A DNA stretch of 18,602 bases from Caldifarciminota bacterium (lineage in GTDB: Bacteria > Hydrothermota > Tepidihabitantia > B3-TA06 > JALVRC01): positions 1 through 18,602 of the forward strand of contig JALVRC010000035.1 in the NCBI GenBank assembly GCA_027025255.1, given 5' to 3'. Under the pieces are notes generated by a model that ran no database searches, was not told the DNA's origin, and was given only the letters and a program-made list of their open reading frames with translations. Position 1 is the stretch's first letter. Each line of letters opens with the position of its first letter. The translations under genes and the position numbers were made by a program. Shown here one piece after another: positions 6,669 through 13,761 of the stretch.

Positions 6669-7605
6669 TTTATGGTTGGATTTTGAAAAACCAATAAATG
6701 AATTAGAAAACAAAATCAATGAGCTTATAGGCATCATAGGGAAAGAAGAAGAACTTAAAAAACTAAGAAAAGAGGTCGACAGTGTGAAGAAAAAGGTATT
6801 TTCCAATCTCTCACGCTGGCAGATTGTTCAACTGGCAAGACACCCTAAAAGACCCTATACTCTTGACTATGTTAAAAGAATATTTGATGATTTTATGGAA
6901 CTACATGGAGATAGGACCTTTCGAGATGACCCTGCGATTGTTGCTGGGATTGGTGCTATTGAAGGGAAAACAGTCATACTTGTAGGGCATGAAAAAGGAA
7001 GGGATACAAAAGAAAAGATAAAAAGAAATTTTGGTATGCCTTATCCGGAAGGCTATAGAAAAGCGTTACGTATTTTTAAGTTAGCAGAAAAATTTAATAT
7101 CCCTATCATTACTATGATTGATACTCCTGGGGCTTATCCTGGTATAGAAGCAGAAGAAAGGGGACAATCCGAAGCAATTGCAAGAAACCTTAAAGAAATG
7201 GCCACCATAAAAGTACCAATAATTGTTTTTGTCACAGGTGAAGGAGGAAGTGGTGGAGCACTTGCTATTGGTGTTGGTGATAGAATCTATATGCTTGAAT
7301 ATTCTACATACTCTGTAATTTCACCTGAGGGGTGCGCATCCATTCTATGGAGAGACAGCAAAATGGCACCTAAAGCAGCAGAATCTTTAAAAATTACTGC
7401 AAAAGATCTTCTCTCTTTTGGTATTATAGATGATATAGTCCCTGAGCCCTTAGGTGGGGCACACAGAGATGTTAGCAAAATGGCTGAAACAATAAAAAGC
7501 AAAATTCTTAAAACCATAGACGAATTACAATCAATTCCTGTATCAGAGTTAATAAACCAGAGGATTGACAAATTTAGGAAAATAGGTAAATATAAGGAAA
7601 AATGA
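6661..7605 (+). CDS. accA: Acetyl-CoA carboxylase carboxyltransferase subunit alpha
   Basis: At 314 aa this is close to the usual AccA length (about 320). With AccD it transfers the carboxyl group from carboxybiotin to acetyl-CoA, giving malonyl-CoA for fatty-acid synthesis. An N-terminal helical segment (about 10-45, ELENKINELIG) is followed by ARHPKRPYTLDY, FMELHGDRTF, GHEKGRDTKEK, DTPGAYPGIEAEERGQ (154-169), EGGSGGALAIG (194-204) and SPEGCASILWRD (221-232), all classic AccA motifs forming the oxyanion/biotin site. The AccD partner and the biotin carrier are not in this window. Its start overlaps the PorV-like gene by 8 bases and its stop overlaps the next start in ATGA, so expression is coupled. 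Confidence 0.96.
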   Translation: MSNLWLDFEKPINELENKINELIGIIGKEEELKKLRKEVDSVKKKVFSNLSRWQIVQLARHPKRPYTLDYVKRIFDDFMELHGDRTFRDDPAIVAGIGAIEGKTVILVGHEKGRDTKEKIKRNFGMPYPEGYRKALRIFKLAEKFNIPIITMIDTPGAYPGIEAEERGQSEAIARNLKEMATIKVPIIVFVTGEGGSGGALAIGVGDRIYMLEYSTYSVISPEGCASILWRDSKMAPKAAESLKITAKDLLSFGIIDDIVPEPLGGAHRDVSKMAETIKSKILKTIDELQSIPVSELINQRIDKFRKIGKYKEK

Positions 7606-8141
7606 AAATAGACTCATTAATTGAAGAACATCCACTTATAGATCTTTTACAGTATCTTTTTATGGGAAGCAAGACAGGCGTTTTAAAAATTCTTTCAAAC
7701 GGCATTAATGGTCTGCTGGTTATTGATGGCCCGCTTCTACTCTATGCACATACAGATAATAATGATGGCGAAGCTGCCTTACAAGAAATACTATCATGGA
7801 AAGAAGGAAGATACATATTTGATACAGAGGAGGAAATACAAGCCTATAAACCAAATATCTCATTGCCCTTAGAGTTCATTATATTAGAAACTCTAAGGAA
7901 AAAAGATGAAATAGAGGAAGCAAAAAAATTTATAAACAGTTTCGAGGCCACTGTTGAAAGAAAATCTCTTGAAATAGACAATTCTTCTCTTACAGAAGAA
8001 GAAAAAAACATTCTTTCTCTAATAGAAAATCATAAACTAACTGTAAATCAAATAGCAAAAGAGAAGAAAAAAGATATTAACAGCATACTTATTCCTCTCT
8101 CAAGACTTATAAAAAAAGGCCTTATCAAACTCTCTCATTAA
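7602..8141 (+). CDS. DUF4388 (PATAN-like) protein with C-terminal winged-helix segment
   Basis: This 179-aa cytosolic protein has residues 1-100 with the DUF4388/PATAN layout: PLIDLLQYLFMGSKTGVLKI, then GLLVIDGPLLLYAHTD, then GEAALQEILSWKEGRYIFD. This domain occurs with response regulators and motility or signalling proteins in many diderms. A linker helix (101-125) leads to a winged-helix-like C-terminus (about 128-178: LTEEEKNILSLI, TVNQIAKEKKKD, LSRLIKKGLIKL), suggesting DNA or protein binding. It is the last gene of the block: ATGA overlap with accA in front, and 17 bases of its 3' end overlap the tail of the opposite-strand kinase-helicase gene. No terminator is visible. Confidence 0.85.
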   Translation: MKIDSLIEEHPLIDLLQYLFMGSKTGVLKILSNGINGLLVIDGPLLLYAHTDNNDGEAALQEILSWKEGRYIFDTEEEIQAYKPNISLPLEFIILETLRKKDEIEEAKKFINSFEATVERKSLEIDNSSLTEEEKNILSLIENHKLTVNQIAKEKKKDINSILIPLSRLIKKGLIKLSH

Positions 8142-10728
8142 AAATTTCTAAAAGGAATCTGGAAGGGGTTGTAGTTTTATACAACCAATGGTTGTTGTGA
8201 TAAGGCGTATAGGCCTTAACTGCTTGAGGATAACTAAGATATAGATTTTTCTTTGTTCTTGTCAAAGCAACATAGAATAAACTTCTTTCCTCTTTTGATT
8301 CATCAGGCAAAAGATAAAATCCAGACAAGGGGAAAAAGCCCTCTATAAGCACAGGTAAGAACACTGCATCAAACTCAAGGCCCTTTGCCTGATGCACTGT
8401 TAAAACCCTTACTCTATCCTTTTTCCACCCTGAAATTTTAAGTTCATCAAATAATTGTATTCTATCTATGAAGAGTTTTTTTTGTTCTCCACTATAGGAT
8501 AATCCAATATCTATAAGATCAGACATAATAAATCTTGTTGTTTGCCTGGATTTAAGCTTGTAAAAATCAAGCGCCTTTAACATACCTATAATAAAATCAC
8601 CTACTGACATATTGTCCTTATTATGCCAAACCTCGTTAACCTGATCAATACGTTTTTTGTAAACCCCCTTCTGAAAGGAGGGGTATAGCTTTCTGTCTTT
8701 AATAATGTACTGCCTTGTTTTGCCTTTAGAAGGCATTATAAGCTTTAAAAATGGCTCTATATATGTTATGTCATTCTTCAAAGACCCTTCAACAAGTTGA
8801 AGCACAGCTTGCACTTCTTTCTTATAAAAATATATTTCTTTCTTAAGAACAAATATGGGAATTTCATCCTTTAAAAAGTGCTCAATAAAAATCCTCATAT
8901 AATAATTTGCCCTAAATAATACAGCTATAGTCCCTGGTTTTACACCCTTTTTTATAAGCAATTTAATTTGCCTCGCAATCCATTTTGCCTCGTCTTCAAG
9001 AGAGGTAGCCTTATAAAAAAGTATCTCGCCTGATCTCTCTTGAGCAGTTTCAACATCAAGATTGTAAGTTTTCAAAACGCTATTTTTCATGTCACTGGTT
9101 ATTCTAAAGGATCTCTTGAGTTCAAAAATACTTATATCGAAATCTTTTTTTATCCAGTCAAGAACCCGCGGATCAGCCATCCTCCATCTATAAATACTCT
9201 GTTTCTTATCCCCTGTAAAGAAGAATGTCGCCTGGTTTTTAAAAAGCTTTAAAATTTCATACTGTACTGGGGTCAAATCTTGTATCTCATCAACCATAAA
9301 GTACTTAAAGCCATCCATTGCCTTAATTACATAAGCATTATTTTTTAAAAGCCTATAACAAATACCAACCATAAAAGAAAATGTCATTATGTGTCTTTTT
9401 TTTACAAATTCAAAATACATCTTATAGAATTCTACAAGGTCTGTTGGCAAGTCAAGCTGAGAGGATAGCTGCTTTTCAAGCTCATTAAATATAAAAACAT
9501 TCCTCATTTCCTTTGGAAGGATTTTTTTCATATAATTACTATCTACTATATCAAAATCCTTAAGTCCTATATATTCCCCAAATCTCTTCATTATTTGAAA
9601 GATAAACCCGTGGAATGTATCTATAAATATATGCCTGGCAGTAGGAAAAGTAGTATATAATTTATTCTTTATATCCTCTACTTGCTTTTTTGAAAAGGAC
9701 ATGATAACCATTTCCTCAGGATTTAATATTCTCTTTCTTAATAGCCCTATTGCCTTATGTACAAGCGTAAAAGTCTTGCCCACACCTGCATCTCCAATTA
9801 CAAGTATGTTTCCATCTGCATACTCTATAATATCTTTTTGTATTTTTGTAAAAGAGAAAGATTTTTTTCCTTTTAAATGAAGAGTCTTATCCGATACAAT
9901 CTTCCCTTGAGCTGGAAAGCTTTTTGGAGAAAAGGACATAGAATTTACAGCTTTTAAAAGATATTCACAGGAAGGCCTTTTATAAGGATCCTTATCCAGC
10001 ATACTGTAAATAAGATCCTTTATATCCTGTGAAACATTAACCTTTTCTAAAATCTCTCTGTTAAATGATAAAAACCTATTAGTCTTTTCTGCATGCCTTT
10101 TTATCCATTTATTGAAATCTCTATAAGAAAGAATATAAGCAAAAATTAACCCCAGAGAAAAGATATCGCTTTCCTTAAAAAATCTACCTTTAAATGCTTC
10201 TTCTGACATGAAAACAGGAGTGCCAGACGGCATGCTCTCAACATACATATCGGTTTTAGAAAAGAACAAAGAAAGTCCAAAATCTATAATCTTTACCTGA
10301 GGCTCAGATGTAATTATAATATTATCTGGCTTTAAATCCCTGTGAATTATATTGTTTTTGTGTGCATAACATAAGCCTGATAAAAGACCGTTAAAAAGAC
10401 TGAGGATTGTTTCTTTTGACATTTTATTATTTACAATATAATCTGAAAGCCTCTCTCCTCTTACATACTCCATTACGATAACTAAACCTTTTTTGTATAT
10501 GTCATAACTAAAAATTCTTACAATATTTGGATGATTAAGTCTTAATAAAGCTTTTATCTCATCCTTTGGAAAATTTTTGGATGATGTACCTTCTATTCGG
10601 GGTAGGGGAATATATTTTATAACAAATAGCTCTTTAATAATTTTATCCTCCACAAGATACGTATCACCAAATCTCCCGCCTCCCAGCCATTTTAAAATTC
10701 TGTACTTTCCTATATCTTTCTCAAGCAT
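8125..10728 (-). CDS. Fusion of Ser/Thr protein kinase (N) and UvrD/PcrA-type SF1A helicase (C)
   Basis: This 867-aa single reading frame has no break. Kinase domain (about 7-262): glycine loop LGGGRFGDTY, VIKYI with Lys38, alpha-C Glu57, HRDLKPDN (129-136, catalytic Asp131), DFG (149-151), SGTPVFMSEE (activation end; APE reads SEE), DIFSLG and Arg251. All catalytic residues appear present. A linker of about 30 residues (265-293) leads to the helicase: Q-motif-like FTKIQKDII, Walker A GDAGVGKT (312-319), DTFHGF (370-375), Walker B VDEIQD (479-484), FTGDKKQSIYRW (504-515), LKRSFR (537-542), VLTVHQAKGLEFD (775-787) and FYVALTRTKKNL (818-829). All SF1A motifs appear intact. UvrD-type helicases act 3'-5' in repair and replisome rescue. 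Kinase/UvrD links have been reported in NERD-domain proteins, but no NERD domain is visible here. It is the second gene of an operon, overlapping the ARPP-1-like gene by 8 bases. Confidence 0.95.
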   Translation of the reverse strand: MLEKDIGKYRILKWLGGGRFGDTYLVEDKIIKELFVIKYIPLPRIEGTSSKNFPKDEIKALLRLNHPNIVRIFSYDIYKKGLVIVMEYVRGERLSDYIVNNKMSKETILSLFNGLLSGLCYAHKNNIIHRDLKPDNIIITSEPQVKIIDFGLSLFFSKTDMYVESMPSGTPVFMSEEAFKGRFFKESDIFSLGLIFAYILSYRDFNKWIKRHAEKTNRFLSFNREILEKVNVSQDIKDLIYSMLDKDPYKRPSCEYLLKAVNSMSFSPKSFPAQGKIVSDKTLHLKGKKSFSFTKIQKDIIEYADGNILVIGDAGVGKTFTLVHKAIGLLRKRILNPEEMVIMSFSKKQVEDIKNKLYTTFPTARHIFIDTFHGFIFQIMKRFGEYIGLKDFDIVDSNYMKKILPKEMRNVFIFNELEKQLSSQLDLPTDLVEFYKMYFEFVKKRHIMTFSFMVGICYRLLKNNAYVIKAMDGFKYFMVDEIQDLTPVQYEILKLFKNQATFFFTGDKKQSIYRWRMADPRVLDWIKKDFDISIFELKRSFRITSDMKNSVLKTYNLDVETAQERSGEILFYKATSLEDEAKWIARQIKLLIKKGVKPGTIAVLFRANYYMRIFIEHFLKDEIPIFVLKKEIYFYKKEVQAVLQLVEGSLKNDITYIEPFLKLIMPSKGKTRQYIIKDRKLYPSFQKGVYKKRIDQVNEVWHNKDNMSVGDFIIGMLKALDFYKLKSRQTTRFIMSDLIDIGLSYSGEQKKLFIDRIQLFDELKISGWKKDRVRVLTVHQAKGLEFDAVFLPVLIEGFFPLSGFYLLPDESKEERSLFYVALTRTKKNLYLSYPQAVKAYTPYHNNHWLYKTTTPSRFLLEIFNERV

Positions 10729-11557
10729 TCATGTATGGGAAAAACGATGCATTAAGTGGAACCTTATTGTAGTTATTATAATCAAAAGCAAACCTTTTGT
10801 CTTTATATATTACCGTCCCCTTTTTAATACGTTCAAAACCCTTTAAAAAAGCAATAACCTCATTAACAGAAAGACTTCTCTCATAAAGAGCACTCTTCGT
10901 AAACATCTCTTCTAATGCATCAAGTGCATATCCCTTTAGAATTTTTTTATATACTTTTCCCCATAAGCTTCTTGAAAAAAAGAGATCAGCTCCGACAAAT
11001 CTATCTTCAAAAAAGACAGCCATACCATTATAACGCTTAAGCTCTTCTGCATGTTCTACAAATATATTAACATCATCTCTTAAGTCCATAAACGACTGAT
11101 TTAAAGAAAGGGTTTTTGAACTTACTCTAAGAGAAGTTAGCTTTCTTCTTACCTCATTCCATACAGCTTTTTGAAGATTTTTTCCCCCTGATATAAGCAT
11201 ACTCCTTATAATAGGATGAGCCACTTCTCCTGTTTTAAATTCACTACCTCCCTCCCACCGTTTCTCCTCAACGCAAACAACATTTACATTCTCAAAGCTG
11301 TGTGCTCTTAAAATATTGCTCTCTGCTATAACCCTATCCTGATAAGCACCAATAACCTCCTGCCCGGAGAAATAAAACATATCATTATTCAAAGGATTTT
11401 CTAATATTATACTGTCAACTCGTCCCTGTTCCGTAATACGTGCCTTATCAATAGTAGAAAGCTCTATACCAATATCTTTCGCTTTTAAAGGAAAAATCTT
11501 AAGATTTCTTAAAAATAACGCATCATTTATCTCTATTGTTGAAAAAAAATCTTGCAT
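10721..11557 (-). CDS. ARPP-1-like protein (family associated with ADP-ribosylglycohydrolase and phosphatase contexts)
   Basis: This 278-aa cytosolic protein has no signal or membrane segment. Core motifs match the ARPP-1/DUF6569 family as I know it: a conserved GQEVIGAYQDRVI (65-77, family form G-E-E-L-V-G-A-K-Q-N-R), then a strand pair and VVCVEEKRW (93-101, family form VSCVE-GRW). The N-terminal strand LKIFPL and the C-terminal part (AVFFEDRFVGADLF at 180-193) also fit. ARPP-1 was named from its gene neighbourhood with ADP-ribosylglycohydrolases and rhodanese-phosphatases; its biochemical activity is not established, and neither partner type is in this window. It lies directly upstream of the kinase-helicase gene with an 8-base overlap. 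The ATG has no ribosome-binding site and sits 6 bases past a TATAAT box, so translation is probably leaderless. Confidence 0.75.
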   Translation of the reverse strand: MQDFFSTIEINDALFLRNLKIFPLKAKDIGIELSTIDKARITEQGRVDSIILENPLNNDMFYFSGQEVIGAYQDRVIAESNILRAHSFENVNVVCVEEKRWEGGSEFKTGEVAHPIIRSMLISGGKNLQKAVWNEVRRKLTSLRVSSKTLSLNQSFMDLRDDVNIFVEHAEELKRYNGMAVFFEDRFVGADLFFSRSLWGKVYKKILKGYALDALEEMFTKSALYERSLSVNEVIAFLKGFERIKKGTVIYKDKRFAFDYNNYNKVPLNASFFPYMNA

Positions 11558-11562
11558 AACAA

Positions 11563-11590
11563 ATTATATAAATATATAAAGCATTGTCAA
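11563..11590 (-). promoter_or_regulatory. Promoter of the ARPP-1/kinase-helicase operon
   Basis: Read on the - strand, TTGACA (11590-11585) and TATAAT (11568-11563) are separated by 16 bases. Both hexamers are perfect consensus. The -10 ends 5 bases before the ATG at 11557, so transcription should start at or within 1-2 bases of the start codon. Confidence 0.88.
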
Positions 11591-11843
11591 GCTATACAAA
11601 AACTCTTTCCAATATTATGTACAGGATAAAAACTTTCATACAAATCTCTGACCGTTATGCTAAATTCTTGCGGAATTTAGTTTAGTCTTGTTTGAGTAAT
11701 CACTTTTCTTTTATGCTGAACAGACTTTATCGTCTCAAATACTCGCTCTTTATACTTCCACCAGTTCTTGAAATAAAATTAAAATAACATACGTGTCTTT
11801 TTTTTAACTAACTGTTCATTTTATTCAATATCAACTTAATTTC
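11591..11843. other. Divergent intergenic region, no convincing gene
   Basis: This stretch separates the - strand ARPP-1 operon from the + strand glyQS operon. A 22-codon frame (from 11617, + strand) lacks a ribosome-binding site and I do not call it a gene. It holds one clear inverted repeat (11660-11680), listed separately. The rest is AT-rich and I see no RNA gene or mobile-element end. Confidence 0.55.
11660..11680. repeat. Perfect 8-bp inverted repeat between divergent operons
   Basis: CTAAATTC (11660-11667), loop TTGCG, GAATTTAG (11673-11680). The arms pair perfectly but are AT-rich. It lies about 70 bases upstream of one -35 box and 164 upstream of the other, so a regulator site or a relic of a small repeat is possible. 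Confidence 0.4.
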
Positions 11844-11871
11844 TTGACTTTTTCCACATTTTATGTAGAAT
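11844..11871 (+). promoter_or_regulatory. Promoter of the cDPGS-like/HD/glyQ/glyS operon
   Basis: TTGACT (11844-11849) and TAGAAT (11866-11871) are spaced 16 bases apart. Predicted start near 11878 gives a 16-base leader that is almost entirely the ribosome-binding site AAAAGGAGGC before the ATG at 11894. The spacer carries TTTTCCACA (11850-11858), the same 9-mer as the tandem repeat at 1375-1394. Confidence 0.75.
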
Positions 11872-11893
11872 TTCTAAAAAAGGAGGCAAAAGC

Positions 11894-13219
11894 ATGAATA
11901 AAAAACGTGTCTTGATTATGGGCGCAGCTGGAAGAGATTTTCATAATTTTAATACCTTTTATAGAGATAATGAAGCATATGAAGTTGTCGCATTTACAGC
12001 TACACAGATTCCCAATATTGACGACAGGAAATATCCTGTAGAGCTCGCAGGCAAATTATATCCAGACGGTATACCCATCTTATCAGAAGACGATCTTGAA
12101 AAGATTATAAAAGAAAATCATGTTGATGATGTTGTATTCTCTTATTCTGACGTATCGTACGAATATGTAATGGACAGGGCATCCAGAGCGTTAAGTGCTG
12201 GAGCAAACTTTGTTTTACTAGGGCCAGAAGCAACAATGATAAAGTCTACAAAACCCGTATTAGCAATAGGTGCTGTCCGGACTGGTGCAGGAAAAAGTCA
12301 AACATCCCGTTATATTATGGATATACTGAAGGATAGAGGGCTTAAAATTGCTGTTGTAAGGCATCCAATGCCTTACGGAGATTTAAAAAAACAAATCGTT
12401 CAGAGATTCTCCTCAATAGAAGATATGGAAAAGGAACACTGCACAATTGAAGAGATGGAAGAGTATGAACCTCATATAGCAAAAGGGAATACAGTTTTTG
12501 CGGGTGTTGACTACGGAAAAATACTTGATGAGTGTGAAAAGGAATTTGATATAGTTATATGGGAGGGTGGAAACAATGACCTGCCATTTTATAAGCCAGA
12601 TCTTCTCATTGTCATTGCAGACCCCTTCAGAGCAGGGCATGAAATGACATACTATCCAGGGGCTGCCCAGTTCAGGATGGCTGACGTAATACTTATAAAT
12701 AAAGTTGATACGGCTCCAGGCAAAGGTATAAAAACTATTGAAGAAAATGCAAAAAAGGTAAATCCCCAAGCCCCTGTAATCAAAGCCTCCTCCCCTGTTT
12801 CTGTTGAAGATGAAAGTTTCATACGAGGCAAACGAGTACTTGTTATTGAGGACGGCCCCACACTAACCCACGGAGGCATGCATCTCGGAGCTGGTATTAT
12901 AGCTGCAAAGAAATATGGAGCAAAAGAAATCGTAGATCCCAAACCTTATGTAAAGGGAAGCATAAAACAAGCAATGGACAAATATCACCAGATGGCAAAC
13001 CTTTTACCATGCCTTGGTTATGGAGAAGCTCAGCTAAAAGAACTTGAAGAAGTCATAAATAGTGTAGATGCTGATACAGTTATAATAGGCACCCCAATAG
13101 ACGTGAGACGTCTTATAAACATAAACAAACCTTCCACCAGAGTATTTTACGAATTAGAAGAGAAAGAAGGAAAACTAAAGGCTATTATTGAAAATTTCTT
13201 AAAAGAGCACAATCTTTAA
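11894..13219 (+). CDS. Cyclic 2,3-diphosphoglycerate synthetase-like P-loop protein (COG2403 type)
   Basis: This 441-aa cytosolic protein has an N-terminal Rossmann-like region (KRVLIMGAAGRDFHNFNTFY, 4-23), then a P-loop domain with Walker A GAVRTGAGKS (126-135), switch-like VRHPMPYGDL (155-164), DIVIWEGGNNDLPFYKPDLL (219-238), DPFRAGHE (243-250) and NKVD (269-272, as in GTPase G4). The C-terminal third has GPTLTHGGMHLGAG and IGTPIDVRRLI. Length and motifs match the cyclic-2,3-DPG synthetase family first known in thermophilic methanogens, where the product is a thermoprotectant. Bacterial members are widespread and their substrate is mostly unproven, so the name marks family only. It overlaps the HD gene by one base (TAATG). 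Confidence 0.85.
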   Translation: MNKKRVLIMGAAGRDFHNFNTFYRDNEAYEVVAFTATQIPNIDDRKYPVELAGKLYPDGIPILSEDDLEKIIKENHVDDVVFSYSDVSYEYVMDRASRALSAGANFVLLGPEATMIKSTKPVLAIGAVRTGAGKSQTSRYIMDILKDRGLKIAVVRHPMPYGDLKKQIVQRFSSIEDMEKEHCTIEEMEEYEPHIAKGNTVFAGVDYGKILDECEKEFDIVIWEGGNNDLPFYKPDLLIVIADPFRAGHEMTYYPGAAQFRMADVILINKVDTAPGKGIKTIEENAKKVNPQAPVIKASSPVSVEDESFIRGKRVLVIEDGPTLTHGGMHLGAGIIAAKKYGAKEIVDPKPYVKGSIKQAMDKYHQMANLLPCLGYGEAQLKELEEVINSVDADTVIIGTPIDVRRLININKPSTRVFYELEEKEGKLKAIIENFLKEHNL

Positions 13220-13761
13220 TGAGAGAACAAGCACTTGAAGAAATAAAAAAAAGGATAAAGAATAAGAATCTTTTAAAACACATGCTGGCTACGGAAGCCT
13301 GTATGAAAGAGCTTGCAAAAAACTTTAATGAGGATCAGGATATCTGGGCATTAAGCGGACTTGTGCATGATATAGATTACGAGGAAACCAAAGATACACC
13401 CGAAAAACACGCAACACTCGGAGCAGAAATACTTAAAAGCCTTGGCTACGATAAAAAAATAACTGATGCAGTTCTTGCACATGCAGGGAAGAAAACACCG
13501 GAAAATAAACTTGAGTGGGCTCTGTATGCAGTTGATCCCCTAACAGGATTAATTGTCGCATCAGCGCTGATGCATCCAGAAAAAAAACTATGGTCAATAG
13601 ATGTTAACTTTATACTGAGAAGATTCAAGGAAAAACGTTTTGCAGCAGGAGCAAATAGAGAACAGATAAAAAAATGTTCTGAAATAGGTCTTTCTCTAAA
13701 TGAATTTATTTCTATCTGCCTTAAAGCTATGCAATCAATATCTAAAGAGCTTGGCTTATGA
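13219..13761 (+). CDS. HD-domain phosphohydrolase
   Basis: This 180-aa cytosolic protein has the metal-binding pattern H21 (LLKHMLATE), H50-D51 (GLVHDIDYEE), H64 (EKHATLGAEIL), H88 (VLAHAG) and D106 (AVDPLTGLIVA), as in HD/HDIG metal-dependent phosphohydrolases. The segment VDPLTGLIVASALMHPEKKL is typical of a small HD subfamily in thermophilic and anaerobic bacteria. The substrate is unknown; nucleotides or cyclic phosphates are plausible, and the cDPGS-like gene directly upstream makes a cyclic-phosphate ligand worth considering. The gene is coupled on both sides: TAATG with the upstream gene and ATGA with glyQ. Confidence 0.88.
   Translation: MREQALEEIKKRIKNKNLLKHMLATEACMKELAKNFNEDQDIWALSGLVHDIDYEETKDTPEKHATLGAEILKSLGYDKKITDAVLAHAGKKTPENKLEWALYAVDPLTGLIVASALMHPEKKLWSIDVNFILRRFKEKRFAAGANREQIKKCSEIGLSLNEFISICLKAMQSISKELGL

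Noticed and set aside
11617..11685. 22-codon frame in the divergent intergenic region
   Set aside because: No ribosome-binding site, and the inverted repeat falls inside it; no reason to call it a gene.
12413..12942. Two opposite-strand frames under the cDPGS-like gene
   Set aside because: No start context, no family features; shadows of the real coding strand.
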